The position numbers and the translations under genes are program-made. The notes beneath the pieces are model-generated. The model searched no databases. It was not told where the DNA came from and saw nothing but the letters and a program-made list of their open reading frames with translations. Source: Pseudomonas soli (lineage in GTDB: Bacteria; Pseudomonadota; Gammaproteobacteria; Pseudomonadales; Pseudomonadaceae). Taken from it: a stretch of 64,000 nt of DNA. Below, in pieces: positions 1 through 10,052 of this stretch. The stretch is from positions 719,152 through 783,151 of the forward strand of contig NZ_FOEQ01000001.1 in assembly GCF_900110655.1 (NCBI RefSeq). Reading direction: 5' to 3'. Each line of letters begins with the position of its first letter. Position 1 is the stretch's first letter.

Positions 1-126
1 CGGATCAAGCCCACCGACAAGGTCGCGATCGAAGTAATGCGCAACGGCAAGCAACTGAAGCTGGTGGCCGAAGTAGGGCTGCGACCGCCGCCTGCGCCGG
101 TGCCCGCCGGCAAGGAAGAACGCTGA
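1..126 (+). CDS. algW: C-terminal end of AlgW/DegS-type periplasmic serine protease (partial)
   Basis: Only the last 41 codons are present, entering from the left edge and ending in TGA. The peptide reads as the end of a PDZ domain (KVAIEVMRNGKQLKLVAEVG) followed by a short Pro/Ala-rich tail, which matches the end of AlgW/DegS-like trypsin-fold proteases of pseudomonads. AlgW senses misfolded outer-membrane proteins through its PDZ domain and starts the proteolytic cascade that releases the envelope-stress sigma factor AlgU. The catalytic domain lies outside the window, so the assignment rests on the tail alone. MucD-type HtrA proteases have similar PDZ ends. Confidence 0.65.
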   Translation, partial: RIKPTDKVAIEVMRNGKQLKLVAEVGLRPPPAPVPAGKEER

Positions 127-136
127 CGATATCCCC

Positions 137-155
137 GGGGCCGCTTTGCGGCTCC
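137..155 (+). terminator. Hairpin terminator after the protease gene
   Basis: An 8-bp stem (GGGGCCGC / GCGGCTCC, one G-T pair) with a TTT loop lies 11 bp after the stop codon and is followed by a T-rich stretch (TTTGGTTT). An almost identical hairpin occurs at 21052-21070. Confidence 0.6.
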
Positions 156-283
156 TTTGGTTTCCCTCAGCCCGCTGCGCCACTGGCATTTATGTCAGGT
201 GTTGCCATGCCATGACCGATGTAGATTGTCCTTTACCCGGATAGCGGACGCTAAACGGAAGTGTCGATCAGCAGGAGGCAATC

Positions 284-1954
284 ATGGCAACGCAAGCCCC
301 CATCCGTAGCGGCTATTTCACCAGCGTCGACTACAACCAGGAAATTCACGTTTATCTGAAGTGCATATGCCCCGAGCAAGATCTGCGGCACGTCGACAAG
401 GCGACGTTCATACTGAAAAGCGCCGACGGCTACATTCTTGACTCCCTGACTTCGCAGCCTCCCACGCAACGGCAGACCTTCACGAAGCAAAAACCGGGGC
501 GCTACAAGCTAGAGGTGGAACTGCACAGTAACGATTGGCCTGTATCCAGGATAAGCGACCTGGAGATCGACACCACCCGCTATTCCGATGACTCTTGGCC
601 AAGCCGCGCTTTCCAAGAGCACCTAAAAGAGCGCATAAGTTTAAGTAAGGCTCCCGCGCCCCGCGCGAGCCAAAATTTGAAAGGCTTCCTGCGGTTGCCT
701 CCCAACGGCAAAGACTACGACTTGCAAGTGATGTTTCACGACTGCGGGAATGAAACCGTAAAGAACCGTCCTCCTCTCACGCTCGAGGGCTTCCCGCAAA
801 TCACCTTCGAGCCGGTCTGGGTAGCGACTCGATGGTCCCACACTGGCCGGGCCGCCAACCTCAACCGTTTCTGCAATCTGTACCGCGTGAAGACGCAGAT
901 GCAGGATAGTCAGCAGAAGCTGGACTTGGCCCAGAGGCTGGAGCGACTTGACATCGTCAAATACGTCGTATTCGACCTGCCAGTCTACCCACTACAAAAA
1001 GCGCTAGAGACCGCTAAAGTCGCACCGCGCCCGGAACAAACACCCGACCTCACCGTGCATCAGGACTACCTCGACGACAACTTGGGAATGAATGCACGGA
1101 ACGCCTGGGAACAAGACGCAAACGGCGAACAGGCAAGTGTGCGCTTCCTGGATTTTGGGGTTTTCGAGGACCATGAGGACCTGAAGGGCTACATCGACGT
1201 GGTCACCAACGCAGGCTACGCCAAGAACCACGGCAGCGCGTCGGCGGGGTGCATTGCCGCCGGTAACAACGGCAAGGGGGTCACGGGGGTTGCCTGGGGG
1301 GCCCGCCTGTACATGTATGACAATACCTCGTGGCAACGCATCCTGGCTGATTACTGCCCCGGCGATATCATCGCGTTCAACATCCAGGGCTCCGGTGGTT
1401 TGCCCTATGCACCGGCGGTCCACGACAAACGCTACTGGGATGCGGTGCGGGCCCTGGTGGATGCAGGTGCGATCGTGCTCTTCGCCGCAGGCAATGGTGG
1501 CCTGGACCTCGCCACGCATTCCGACTTCAATAACTATGGCGACTCGGGCGGCATCATGGTCGGCTCTTGCAACCATAACGATGGCAAGCGCCACAGCACC
1601 TCCAACTACAACCTTCACGCCACCCTCAACTCATGGGGCGACAACGTCGCGACAACCGGCACGCTGCGGCAAAACGGGGACGGCGCAGACCTGTGGGATG
1701 GCGGAACGCCCGAGACCAGGTACATGTACTTCGGCGGTACCTCGAGCGCTACCCCACTCACGGCCGCGGCATTGGCGGTTGTCCAGGGCTACGCCATCCG
1801 TCGGTACAACTTGTGCCTGGACACGGCGCATATGCATGCGCTGGTCACCGAGGCGGGCTACAAAGAGGCGCAAGTACAGCAGATCGGTGCGCGCCCGAAC
1901 ATCAAGGCAACGCTTGACCTGCTTGATCAAATCATAGGTGGCAGACGCGCCTGA
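284..1954 (+). CDS. S8 (subtilisin-family) serine peptidase without signal peptide
   Basis: A 556-residue protein. The C-terminal half (about 285-500) is a subtilase domain. Asp290 is in FLDFGV, a DFG variant of the usual D[ST]G motif. His316 is in KNHGSASAG, oxyanion Asn404 in FAAGNGG, and Ser487 in GGTSSATP. The triad is therefore intact and the protein should be an active endopeptidase. The first 280 residues match nothing I recognise and may be a pro- or substrate-recognition domain. No Sec or Tat signal and no membrane helix are visible, so the site of action is unclear. The start is supported by AGGAGG 5 nt upstream of ATG. Codon use in the first half looks more AT-rich than in neighbouring genes. 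It stands alone between the protease gene and the aap operon, which suggests an accessory insertion. Family assignment is firm and the substrate unknown. Confidence 0.85.
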   Translation: MATQAPIRSGYFTSVDYNQEIHVYLKCICPEQDLRHVDKATFILKSADGYILDSLTSQPPTQRQTFTKQKPGRYKLEVELHSNDWPVSRISDLEIDTTRYSDDSWPSRAFQEHLKERISLSKAPAPRASQNLKGFLRLPPNGKDYDLQVMFHDCGNETVKNRPPLTLEGFPQITFEPVWVATRWSHTGRAANLNRFCNLYRVKTQMQDSQQKLDLAQRLERLDIVKYVVFDLPVYPLQKALETAKVAPRPEQTPDLTVHQDYLDDNLGMNARNAWEQDANGEQASVRFLDFGVFEDHEDLKGYIDVVTNAGYAKNHGSASAGCIAAGNNGKGVTGVAWGARLYMYDNTSWQRILADYCPGDIIAFNIQGSGGLPYAPAVHDKRYWDAVRALVDAGAIVLFAAGNGGLDLATHSDFNNYGDSGGIMVGSCNHNDGKRHSTSNYNLHATLNSWGDNVATTGTLRQNGDGADLWDGGTPETRYMYFGGTSSATPLTAAALAVVQGYAIRRYNLCLDTAHMHALVTEAGYKEAQVQQIGARPNIKATLDLLDQIIGGRRA

Positions 1955-1956
1955 AC

Positions 1957-1990
1957 TGGCCAACCGCCCTTGCTTGCAAGGTGGCTGGCC
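1957..1990. terminator. Possible bidirectional terminator between convergent genes
   Basis: An imperfect inverted repeat (GGCCAACCGCCCTTGC / TTGCAAGGTGGCTGGCC) fills the 43-bp gap between the subtilase stop and the aapP stop. There is no clear T-tract, so only the position and dyad support this call. Confidence 0.4.
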
Positions 1991-1997
1991 GAGTGCA

Positions 1998-2762
1998 TCA
2001 GTGCAGGATCTGGCTCAGGAACAACCTGGTCCGGTCACTGCGCGGCCGGTCGAAGAAGTCGTCCGGCGCCGCCTGCTCGACGATCTCCCCTTTGTCCATG
2101 AAGATCACCCGGTTGGCCACGGTGCGGGCAAAGCCCATCTCGTGGGTCACGCAGAGCATGGTCATGCCATCCTCGGCCAGGCTGACCATGGTGTCGAGCA
2201 CCTCCTTGACCATCTCAGGGTCCAGCGCCGAAGTCGGTTCGTCAAACAGCATGATCTTCGGTTTCATGCACAGCGCCCGGGCAATCGCCACCCGCTGCTG
2301 CTGACCGCCGGACAACTGCCCGGGGTACTTGTGTGCTTGCTCAGGGATGCGCACACGCTCGAGGAAATGCATGGCGATTTCCTCGGCCTTGCGCCGTGGC
2401 AGCTTACGCACCCACATGGGCGCCAGGGTGCAGTTCTCGAGGATAGTCAGGTGCGGGAACAGGTTGAAGTGCTGGAACACCATGCCCACTTCGCGGCGGA
2501 TCGCCTCGATCTGCTTGAGGTCGTTGGTCAGCTCGACACCGTCGACGACGATACGTCCCTGCTGGTGTTCCTCAAGCCGGTTGAGGCAGCGGATGGTGGT
2601 GGACTTGCCCGAGCCCGACGGCCCGCACAGCACGATGCGCTCGCCCTGGCGCACGTTGAGGTTGATGTCCTTGAGCACATGGAACTGGCCGTACCACTTG
2701 TTCACGCCCTGCATCTGGATGATGCCTTCGGGGCCGGCAGGCTGCTTGATCGCTTCACTCAT
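1998..2762 (-). CDS. aapP: Amino-acid ABC transporter ATP-binding protein AapP
   Basis: A 254-residue ATPase of the polar amino-acid uptake subfamily (GlnQ/AapP). Walker A is GPSGSGKST, the ABC signature LSGGQQQR, and Walker [13 protein letters not shown]. It energises uptake through the AapQ-AapM permease at the inner membrane. The ATG at 2762 is chosen because TAGGAG precedes it and the protein then starts [10 protein letters not shown]. Reading further upstream would run into aapM. It is the last gene of aapJ-aapQ-aapM-aapP, 10 bp after aapM. The Aap systems of Rhizobium and pseudomonads take up acidic and other L-amino acids, but substrate specificity cannot be read from the ATPase. Confidence 0.92.
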   Translation of the reverse strand: MSEAIKQPAGPEGIIQMQGVNKWYGQFHVLKDINLNVRQGERIVLCGPSGSGKSTTIRCLNRLEEHQQGRIVVDGVELTNDLKQIEAIRREVGMVFQHFNLFPHLTILENCTLAPMWVRKLPRRKAEEIAMHFLERVRIPEQAHKYPGQLSGGQQQRVAIARALCMKPKIMLFDEPTSALDPEMVKEVLDTMVSLAEDGMTMLCVTHEMGFARTVANRVIFMDKGEIVEQAAPDDFFDRPRSDRTRLFLSQILH

Positions 2763-2772
2763 TTCGAAACTC

Positions 2773-3870
2773 CTAACGCTTGTGGCCAGTGTCCAGCTTG
2801 CGCTCCAAATGCATGGAGTAGCGGGACATACCGAAACAGAAAATCCAGAACACCAGGGCAGCGAACACATAGCCCTCGGTCGCCATGCCCAGCCAGGCCG
2901 GGTCGGCCGCGGCCTGCTTGACGCTATTGAGCAGGTCGAACAGGCCGATGATGATCACAAGGCTGGTGTCCTTGAACAGGGCAATGAAGGTGTTGACGAT
3001 GCCGGGGATCACCAGCTTGAGCGCCTGGGGCAGGATCACCAGGCCCATTGCGCGCCAGTAGCCCAGGCCCATGGCCGCGGCGGCTTCGTACTGACCCTTG
3101 GGGATGGCCTGCAGGCCCCCACGCACCACCTCGGCGATGTACGCCGACTGGAACAGGATCACGCCGATCATCGCCCGCAGCAGCTTGTCGAAGCTCATGC
3201 CTTCGGGCAGGAACAGCGGCAGCATCACCGATGACATGAACAGCACGGTGATCAGCGGTACGCCGCGCCAGAACTCGATGAAGGTCACGCAGACCACCTT
3301 CACCGCCGGCATGTTCGAGCGTCGCCCCAACGCCAGGAGGATGCCCAGCGGCAACGCACCGACAATACCGACCGTGGCGATCACCAGGGTCAGCATCAGG
3401 CCGCCCCATTGGCTGGTGGGCACTGTGTCCAGGCCCAGCGTGCCACCGTGCAGAAGGATGTAGGCCAGGATCGGATACAGCACCAGGAAGCCCAGGCCGT
3501 ACACCGCTTTGCGCGGGAAGCGCTTGATGAACAGCGGGGCCGCGCCGAGCACGGCGAGCCACACCGTCAGGTCGACGCGCCAGCGCAGTTCCGTCGGGTA
3601 GTAGCCATACATGAACTGGCCAAAGCGCTGCTGGATGAACACCCAGCAGGCGCCCTCCTTGGTGCAGTCGGCGCGGGTGGTGCCGACCCAGTTGGCGTCG
3701 ATGAACGCCCACTGCACCAGCGGCGGCACGATCAGCCATACCAGGTATAGGGCGAACAGTGTCAGCAAGGTGTTGAGCCAGCTGGAGAACAGGTTGGCCC
3801 GCATCCAGGCGAGCACGCCAACGGTCTTCACCGGTGGCGGCATGTCGGGTTTGAAAACATGGGCTGTCAC
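2773..3870 (-). CDS. aapM: Amino-acid ABC transporter permease AapM
   Basis: A 365-residue integral membrane protein of the His/Glu/Gln permease family. A long N-terminal part with several hydrophobic segments precedes the conserved permease core (about residues 160-355), which carries the cytoplasmic coupling (EAA-type) region around [20 protein letters not shown]. It pairs with AapQ to form the transmembrane channel. The start is GTG at 3870 with GAGGG upstream, 10 bp after the aapQ stop, which indicates co-translation. The long form with extra N-terminal helices is typical of Aap/Bzt permeases and unlike the short HisQ/HisM type. This supports the Aap assignment. Confidence 0.9.
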   Translation of the reverse strand: MTAHVFKPDMPPPVKTVGVLAWMRANLFSSWLNTLLTLFALYLVWLIVPPLVQWAFIDANWVGTTRADCTKEGACWVFIQQRFGQFMYGYYPTELRWRVDLTVWLAVLGAAPLFIKRFPRKAVYGLGFLVLYPILAYILLHGGTLGLDTVPTSQWGGLMLTLVIATVGIVGALPLGILLALGRRSNMPAVKVVCVTFIEFWRGVPLITVLFMSSVMLPLFLPEGMSFDKLLRAMIGVILFQSAYIAEVVRGGLQAIPKGQYEAAAAMGLGYWRAMGLVILPQALKLVIPGIVNTFIALFKDTSLVIIIGLFDLLNSVKQAAADPAWLGMATEGYVFAALVFWIFCFGMSRYSMHLERKLDTGHKR

Positions 3871-3880
3871 GGAAGGACCC

Positions 3881-5059
3881 TCACCGTTCGATCAGCGCAA
3901 TGCGCTTGTTGTACCAGTTCATCAACAGCGAAATGCTGATGCTGATGGCGAGATAGACGCTCATGGTGATGGCGATCACCTCGATGGCCTGGCCGGTCTG
4001 GTTGAGCACGGTACCGGCGAACAGCGAGACCATCTCCGGGTAGCCGATACCGGCGGCCAGCGACGAGTTCTTCGCCAGATTGAGGTACTGGCTGGTCAGC
4101 GGCGGGATGATCACCCGCAACGCCTGGGGAATGATCACCTTGCGCAGCGTCGGGCCTTCGCGCAGGCCCAGCGAACGAGCTGCCTCGGTCTGGCCGTGGC
4201 TGACCGAACGAATACCCGAGCGCACGATCTCGGCGATGAACGCCGCGGTGTAGATGGTCAGCGCCAGGGTCAGCGCCAGCAGCTCGGGGATCAGCACCCA
4301 GCCACCGACGAAATTGAAGCCCTTGAGCTGCGGCGCTTCCCAGTGCACCGGGCTGCCGAACAGCAACGCGCACACGCCGGGGATGCCGATCAACAGCAGC
4401 AGGCCCACCCAGAACTTGTGGAATGGCTGGCCGGTTTCATCGAAACGCTTGTTGGCCAGGCGCACCATCAACACGATGGCGACGATCGCCAGCACCAACG
4501 CGATCAAGAACGGCCAGAAGCCTTCGGCCATCGAGGCGCCGGGCATGTTCAGGCCACGGTTGCTGATGAAGAAGGTGTCATCGATATTGATGCTGCCCCG
4601 CGGCCCCGGCAGGGTCAGGAACACGGCGAAGTACCAGAACAGGATCTGCAGCAGCGGTGGAATGTTGCGGAAGGTCTCCACGTACACCGTCGCCAGCTTG
4701 TTGATCATCCAGTTCGGCGACAGCCGCGCCACGCCGATGACGAAGCCCAGCAAGGTAGCCAGGATGATGCCGATGAAGGTCACCAGCAGGGTGTTGAGCA
4801 GGCCGATGACGAACACCCGGGCGTAGCTGTCCGATTCCACGTAGGGAATCAGGTGCTGGGCAATGCCGAAGCCGGCACTGCGCTCGAGGAAATCGAAACC
4901 GGAGGTGATGCCCCGGTGCTGCAGGTTGGTCTGGGTGTTATGGAACAGGTACCAGCCCAGGCCCACCACGAAGACTACGGTGAGGATCTGGAACAGCCAC
5001 GCGCGCACACGTGGATCACTAAGGGAAAACCCTTTCCGTGCGCCGATTTGATTTTGCAT
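3881..5059 (-). CDS. aapQ: Amino-acid ABC transporter permease AapQ
   Basis: A 392-residue permease of the polar amino-acid family. An N-terminal helix, a periplasmic stretch and a GATRLSPNW-like conserved region lead to the C-terminal permease core with the EAA loop (QTEAARSLGLREGPTLRKVI). It forms the channel with AapM. I place the start at ATG 5059 (MQNQIGARKG). The in-frame extension upstream has no family similarity and runs into the hairpin after aapJ. A weak GGGGC lies upstream, so initiation may be modest. It is the second gene of the operon, 67 bp after aapJ. That gap holds a strong hairpin, which probably sets the binding protein:permease ratio. Confidence 0.9.
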   Translation of the reverse strand: MQNQIGARKGFSLSDPRVRAWLFQILTVVFVVGLGWYLFHNTQTNLQHRGITSGFDFLERSAGFGIAQHLIPYVESDSYARVFVIGLLNTLLVTFIGIILATLLGFVIGVARLSPNWMINKLATVYVETFRNIPPLLQILFWYFAVFLTLPGPRGSINIDDTFFISNRGLNMPGASMAEGFWPFLIALVLAIVAIVLMVRLANKRFDETGQPFHKFWVGLLLLIGIPGVCALLFGSPVHWEAPQLKGFNFVGGWVLIPELLALTLALTIYTAAFIAEIVRSGIRSVSHGQTEAARSLGLREGPTLRKVIIPQALRVIIPPLTSQYLNLAKNSSLAAGIGYPEMVSLFAGTVLNQTGQAIEVIAITMSVYLAISISISLLMNWYNKRIALIER

Positions 5060-5090
5060 GAAGTGCCCCGAAAAGAAGGGATTCGAACGA

Positions 5091-5117
5091 CCCGCGGCGG
5101 CAGGATGCCGCCGCGGG
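5091..5117 (-). terminator. Intra-operon hairpin between aapJ and aapQ
   Basis: A perfect 12-bp stem (CCCGCGGCGGCA / TGCCGCCGCGGG) with a 3-nt loop lies directly after the aapJ stop, in the only sizeable gap of the operon. No U-tract follows, so it is more likely an mRNA 3'-end stabiliser or partial attenuator than a full terminator. In ABC uptake operons such hairpins allow excess production of the binding protein. Confidence 0.65.
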
Positions 5118-5126
5118 GTGCAGCCA

Positions 5127-6155
5127 TCAGCGCACAGGTGGCGCGTACTGGATGCCGCCGTTGTTCCACAGGGCATTCATGCCACGGTCGATCTTCAGGT
5201 CGGTGCTCTGGCCCAGGTTCTTCTCGAACACTTCGCCATAGTTGCCGACTTGCTTGACGATCTGCACTACCCAGTCCTTGGGCAGCTTGAGGTCCTTGCC
5301 GTACTCGCCATCGGCGCCCAGCAGACGGGCGACGTCAGGGTTCTTGGTGGACTTGGCCTCGGCCTCGACGTTCTTCGAAGTGACCCCTGCTTCTTCCGCG
5401 TTGAGCATGGCGAACAGGGTCCACTTGACGATGCTGAACCATTCCTCGTCGCCCTTGCGCACCACAGGGCCCAGGGGCTCCTTGGAGATGGTTTCCGGCA
5501 GCACCACGTACTCGGTCGGCGCGGCCAGCTTGGAGCGCTGGGCGAACAGCTGCGACTTGTCCGAGGTCAGCACGTCGCAACGGCCAGACTCCAGCGACTT
5601 GGCGCTCTCGTCGGAGGTGTCGAAGGTGATCGGGGTATATTTCAAGCCATTGGCACGGAAGTAGTCGGAGACGTTCAGTTCAGTGGTGGTACCGGCCTGG
5701 ATGCAGATGGTGGCGCCATCGAGCTCCTTGGCGCTGGAGACACCGAGCTTCTTGTTGGCGAGGAAACCGACGCCGTCATAATAGGTGACGCCGGCGAACA
5801 CCAGGCCCATGCCGGCATCGCGAGAGCTGGTCCAGGTGGTGTTGCGCGACAGCACGTCGACTTCGCCGGACTGCAGCGCGGTGAAGCGCTCCTTGGCGTT
5901 GAGCTGGCTGAACTTGACCTTGGTCGCATCGCCGAACACGGCGGCGGCCACGGCGCGGCACACATCGGCGTCGATGCCGACGATCTTGCCCTGTGCGTCA
6001 GGCACGGAGAAGCCGGGAAGACCATCGCTCACGCCACACTGGACGAAGCCCTTCTTCTTCACCGCGTCGAGGGTGGCGCCGGCCTGGGCGAAACTGGTGG
6101 CGCCTAGCGCGGCGGCGGCGGTCAGGACTGCCAGGGTGGTTTTCAACATCTTCAT
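5127..6155 (-). CDS. aapJ: Amino-acid ABC transporter periplasmic binding protein AapJ
   Basis: A 342-residue solute-binding protein (SBP_bac_3 family). A signal peptide occupies residues 1-24, with predicted cleavage after SFAQA. The mature protein carries family motifs such as CGVSDGLPGFSVPD, GIDADVCRAVAAAVFGD and SGEVDVLSRNTTWT. It captures the amino acid in the periplasm and delivers it to AapQ-AapM. The start is ATG at 6155, because GGAGG lies 6 nt upstream; a TTG two codons earlier would sit too close to it. It is the first gene of the operon, behind a sigma-54-type promoter and a leader of about 170 nt. General L-amino acid specificity is inferred from the family. Confidence 0.92.
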   Translation of the reverse strand: MKMLKTTLAVLTAAAALGATSFAQAGATLDAVKKKGFVQCGVSDGLPGFSVPDAQGKIVGIDADVCRAVAAAVFGDATKVKFSQLNAKERFTALQSGEVDVLSRNTTWTSSRDAGMGLVFAGVTYYDGVGFLANKKLGVSSAKELDGATICIQAGTTTELNVSDYFRANGLKYTPITFDTSDESAKSLESGRCDVLTSDKSQLFAQRSKLAAPTEYVVLPETISKEPLGPVVRKGDEEWFSIVKWTLFAMLNAEEAGVTSKNVEAEAKSTKNPDVARLLGADGEYGKDLKLPKDWVVQIVKQVGNYGEVFEKNLGQSTDLKIDRGMNALWNNGGIQYAPPVR

Positions 6156-6338
6156 CAACAACCTCCAAATCGCTCTTGTTGTATGAGCCGGAATTGCACC
6201 GCACCCTTATGAGGCGCATCCGACCCCTTGTTGGCTTGTTTTTGGGTCAATTGGCGCAATGGGCTGTTCTATGACAGCCTTCGATCCACACGAGGGGTGT
6301 TACCGGGACCGGTCCACCTCTTCGCATGACAAGGACAT

Positions 6339-7147
<809 letters not shown>

Positions 7148-7239
7148 TTCTGTAGCCCAGCCCGCATTGCACTACGCCGCGCCCGATTCTTGCATTACAC
7201 TGCCCGGCGTACATTCCTTAACCAGTTGACGAGACGACC

Positions 7240-8712
7240 GTGCTCAAGGCACTCAAGAAAATATTCGCCAAAGGTGACGCCGCACCGCCCATCGCCGCGT
7301 CCCAACCCGAGCCGGCTCCTCAGCCGGCCGCCGCCCAGGCGCCAGAGCGCCAGGCGGGCAAACCCAGGCCAAAGCCTGCGCCCAAGGCCAAGGCCGAGCC
7401 ACAAGCCGCCGTCCAGGTCGCCCAACCGCCGCGCGCCGAGTCGCCCGCCAAGGACAAACCACGCCGCGAACGCAAGCCCAAGCCGCAGGCGAGCCTGTGG
7501 AAGCCGGAGGATTTCGTCGTCGAGCCGCAGGAAGGCAAGACGCGTTTCCACGACTTCAAGCTCTCCAATGAGCTGATGCATGCCATCCACGACCTCGGCT
7601 TCCCCTATTGCACGCCGATCCAGGCGCAGGTCCTGGGTTACACCCTGCGCGGCCAGGACGCCATCGGCCGGGCCCAGACCGGCACCGGCAAGACCGCCGC
7701 GTTCCTGATCTCGATCATCTCGCAACTGCAGCAGACCCCACCGCCCAAGGAACGCTACATGGGCGAGCCGCGGGCGCTGATCATCGCCCCGACTCGCGAG
7801 CTGGTGGTGCAGATCGCCAAGGATGCCCAGGCACTGACCAAGTACACCGGCCTGAACGTGATGAGCTTTGTCGGCGGCATGGACTTCGACAAGCAGCTCA
7901 AGTCGCTGGAAGCACGCCATTGCGACATCCTGGTGGCCACCCCGGGCCGCCTGCTGGACTTCAACCAGCGCGGCGAGGTGCACCTGGACATGGTCGAGGT
8001 GATGGTGCTGGACGAGGCCGACCGCATGCTCGACATGGGCTTCATCCCCCAGGTCCGCCAGATCATCCGCCAGACTCCGCCCAAGAGCGAGCGCCAGACC
8101 CTGCTGTTCTCCGCCACCTTCACCGACGATGTGATGAACCTGGCCAAGCAGTGGACCACCAACCCGGCCATTGTCGAGATCGAGCCGGAGAACGTCGCCA
8201 GCGAAACCGTCGAACAGCACGTCTACGCCGTGGCCGGCAGCGACAAGTACAAGCTGCTGTACAACCTGGTCACGCAGAACAAGTGGGAACGGGTGATGGT
8301 GTTCGCCAACCGCAAGGACGAGGTGCGGCGCATCGAGGAAAAACTGGTGCGTGACGGCATCAACGCCGCCCAGCTCTCGGGCGACGTGCCGCAGCACAAG
8401 CGTATCCGCACCCTGGAGAGCTTCCGTGAAGGGCGCATCACCGTGCTGGTGGCCACCGACGTGGCCGGCCGTGGCATCCACATCGACGGCATCAGCCATG
8501 TGATCAACTTCACCCTGCCGGAAGACCCGGACGACTACGTGCACCGCATCGGCCGCACCGGTCGCGCTGGCACCAGCGGCGTGTCGATCAGCTTTGCCGG
8601 CGAGGACGATTCGTACCAGTTGCCGGCGATCGAAGAGTTGCTGGGGCGCAAGATCAAGTGCGAGATGCCGCCGGACGAGCTGTTAAAGCCCGTGCCGCGC
8701 AAGCATCACTGA
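7240..8712 (+). CDS. rhlB: DEAD-box ATP-dependent RNA helicase, RhlB-type
   Basis: A 490-residue DEAD-box helicase. Residues 1-90 are a Pro/Ala/Lys-rich basic extension. The core has a Q-motif region (PYCTPIQAQ), Walker A with GTGKT around 148-152, PTREL, DEAD at 258-261, the SAT motif near 290 and [10 protein letters not shown] from 435. It unwinds short RNA duplexes. RhlB works in the RNA degradosome with RNase E in enterobacteria, and the pseudomonad counterpart has a longer N-terminus as here. The start is GTG at 7240 with a weak purine-rich site. It is convergent with moaE, with a REP hairpin between them. The helicase call is certain; the RhlB identity is likely (RhlE is the main alternative). 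Confidence 0.85.
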   Translation: MLKALKKIFAKGDAAPPIAASQPEPAPQPAAAQAPERQAGKPRPKPAPKAKAEPQAAVQVAQPPRAESPAKDKPRRERKPKPQASLWKPEDFVVEPQEGKTRFHDFKLSNELMHAIHDLGFPYCTPIQAQVLGYTLRGQDAIGRAQTGTGKTAAFLISIISQLQQTPPPKERYMGEPRALIIAPTRELVVQIAKDAQALTKYTGLNVMSFVGGMDFDKQLKSLEARHCDILVATPGRLLDFNQRGEVHLDMVEVMVLDEADRMLDMGFIPQVRQIIRQTPPKSERQTLLFSATFTDDVMNLAKQWTTNPAIVEIEPENVASETVEQHVYAVAGSDKYKLLYNLVTQNKWERVMVFANRKDEVRRIEEKLVRDGINAAQLSGDVPQHKRIRTLESFREGRITVLVATDVAGRGIHIDGISHVINFTLPEDPDDYVHRIGRTGRAGTSGVSISFAGEDDSYQLPAIEELLGRKIKCEMPPDELLKPVPRKHH

Positions 8713-8721
8713 CAGGCCTCT

Positions 8722-8747
8722 GTAGGAGCGGGCTTGCCCGCTCCCAC
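8722..8747. repeat. REP-type hairpin between convergent rhlB and moaE
   Basis: GGAGCGGGC-TT-GCCCGCTCC is a perfect 9-bp palindrome, extended by GT.../...AC, of the P. putida REP family. It lies 9 bp after the rhlB stop and probably acts as a bidirectional transcription or mRNA end. Confidence 0.7.
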
Positions 8748-8761
8748 GATCACCCTCTCAT

Positions 8762-9211
8762 TCAGTCCCAGCGCCCTGCCGCATCCTGGTCGCTCTGCTT
8801 GCCTTCCACCCAGCGCGGCCCTTGCTGGGTATTCTCCTTCTTCCAGAACGGCGCCCGGGTCTTCAGGTAGTCCATGATGAAGTTGCAGGCATCGAACGCC
8901 GCCTGCCGATGCGCGCTGGCCACGCCGACAAAGACAATCGGCTCGCCCGGTTCCAGGGCGCCGATACGGTGCAGCACCTCGACCTTGAGCAGCGGCCAGC
9001 GCCCCTCGGCCTCGACCACGATCTTGGCCAGGGCCTTCTCGGTCATGCCTGGGTAGTGCTCGAGGAACATCCCCGCCACCTCCCGGCCATCGTTGAAGTC
9101 ACGCACATAGCCGACAAACCCGACCACCGCGCCCACGCCGACATTGGCGGCGTGCATGGCGTTGACTTCGGCGCCCGGGTCGAAGGCCGCCTCCTGAACG
9201 CGCACGGCCAT
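8762..9211 (-). CDS. moaE: Molybdopterin synthase catalytic subunit MoaE
   Basis: A 149-residue MoaE. Conserved parts include VGAVVGFVGYVRDFNDG, LEHYPGMTEKAL, HRIGALEPGEPIVFVGVASAHR and the catalytic lysine region LKTRAPFWKKE. It transfers sulfur from the thiocarboxylated MoaD to precursor Z to form molybdopterin. I choose ATG 9211, with GGAGG 7 nt upstream. A TTG two codons earlier would overlap moaD. It is the last gene of moaC-moaD-moaE, 2 nt after moaD, so translation is coupled. It ends before a REP hairpin. Confidence 0.95.
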   Translation of the reverse strand: MAVRVQEAAFDPGAEVNAMHAANVGVGAVVGFVGYVRDFNDGREVAGMFLEHYPGMTEKALAKIVVEAEGRWPLLKVEVLHRIGALEPGEPIVFVGVASAHRQAAFDACNFIMDYLKTRAPFWKKENTQQGPRWVEGKQSDQDAAGRWD

Positions 9212-9213
9212 GG

Positions 9214-9459
9214 TCAACCTCCGGTGACGGGTGGGAAGAACGCGATCTCGTCACCCTCTTCCAATGGTTCATCGAGCCGGCACAGCTCTTCGTTGCGGGC
9301 ACACATCAGGTTCTGCTCGGCCAGCACCGCGTAGTGCCCACCCTTGCCCGCCAAAGCCTGGCGCACATCGTCCAGCACCTTGAAGTCGCCTTCCAGGCGC
9401 TCGGCGTCGATGCCCAGCAACTCACGGTAGCGGGCGAAATACATGACCTTGACCTTCAT
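9214..9459 (-). CDS. moaD: Molybdopterin synthase sulfur carrier MoaD
   Basis: An 81-residue ubiquitin-fold protein ending in the diagnostic Gly-Gly (PPVTGG), which is adenylated by MoeB and converted to a thiocarboxylate for sulfur donation. The acidic stretch before the tail (LEEGDEIAFFPP) is typical. The start at 9459 is set by GGAGG upstream. The ATG overlaps the moaC stop as TGATG, so the two genes are translationally coupled. Any upstream extension in frame lies inside moaC. Confidence 0.95.
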   Translation of the reverse strand: MKVKVMYFARYRELLGIDAERLEGDFKVLDDVRQALAGKGGHYAVLAEQNLMCARNEELCRLDEPLEEGDEIAFFPPVTGG

Positions 9460-9929
9460 CACCCCTCCACCTTGTAGTGCCCGCTCTTGCCACCGGTCTT
9501 CTCCAGCAGGCGCACGTGCTCGATGACCATGCCTTTGTCCACTGCCTTGCACATGTCGTAGATCGTCAGCGCGGCAACGCTGGCGGCGGTGAGCGCCTCC
9601 ATTTCAACGCCGGTCTGTCCGGCCAACTTGCAGCGGGCGACGATATGCACCACGTTCTCGCCCTCGGAGGCCAGCTCGACCTTGACGCCGGTGAGCATCA
9701 GCGGATGGCACAGCGGGATCAGGTCGCTGGTCTTCTTCGCCGCCTGGATGCCGGCGATGCGCGCCACCGCGAACACGTCGCCCTTGGGGTGTTGGCCATC
9801 GACGATCATGCGCAAGGTGTCCGGCAACATGCGCACACGTGCCTCGGCAATCGCCTCGCGGGCGGTCACGGCCTTTTCAGTGACGTCGACCATGTTGGCG
9901 CGCCCCTGGGAATCAAGATGAGTCAGCAC
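9459..9929 (-). CDS. moaC: Cyclic pyranopterin monophosphate synthase MoaC
   Basis: A 156-residue MoaC. It converts the product of MoaA to cyclic pyranopterin monophosphate, the first dedicated molybdenum-cofactor intermediate. Conserved segments are [33 protein letters not shown] and [10 protein letters not shown], which carries the active-site acidic and lysine residues. The start is GTG at 9929 with AGGAG 7 nt upstream. It is the first gene of moaCDE. The first step (moaA) is encoded elsewhere. The 123 bp upstream hold the operon promoter and the hairpin that ends the PhoH-like gene. Confidence 0.95.
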   Translation of the reverse strand: MLTHLDSQGRANMVDVTEKAVTAREAIAEARVRMLPDTLRMIVDGQHPKGDVFAVARIAGIQAAKKTSDLIPLCHPLMLTGVKVELASEGENVVHIVARCKLAGQTGVEMEALTAASVAALTIYDMCKAVDKGMVIEHVRLLEKTGGKSGHYKVEG

Positions 9930-10008
9930 TGCTCTGCTCCTGGGAAGGGATAACAGAGTGTAAACCTGCCGGTCAGCTTTGAGCAGAGGGCAGAACAGCG
10001 CATCGCGG

Positions 10009-10043
10009 GGCCATCCCGCTCCCACGGTGGGAACGGGATGGCC
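10009..10043 (-). terminator. REP-like hairpin after the PhoH-family gene
   Basis: GGCCATCCCG-C-TCCCA pairs with TGGGA-A-CGGGATGGCC: 15 bp, one mismatch and a 3-nt loop, 9 bp after the phoH-like stop. It resembles the REP family of the window (CATCGCGGGG is adjacent). No U-tract follows, so it is a processing/stability or Rho-assisted terminator at best. Confidence 0.6.
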
Positions 10044-10052
10044 GGCGACAGG

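Noticed and set aside
1004..1618. 204-codon minus-strand frame inside the subtilase gene
   Set aside because: The opposite strand has a complete catalytic triad in one uninterrupted frame. The antisense translation has no recognisable features.
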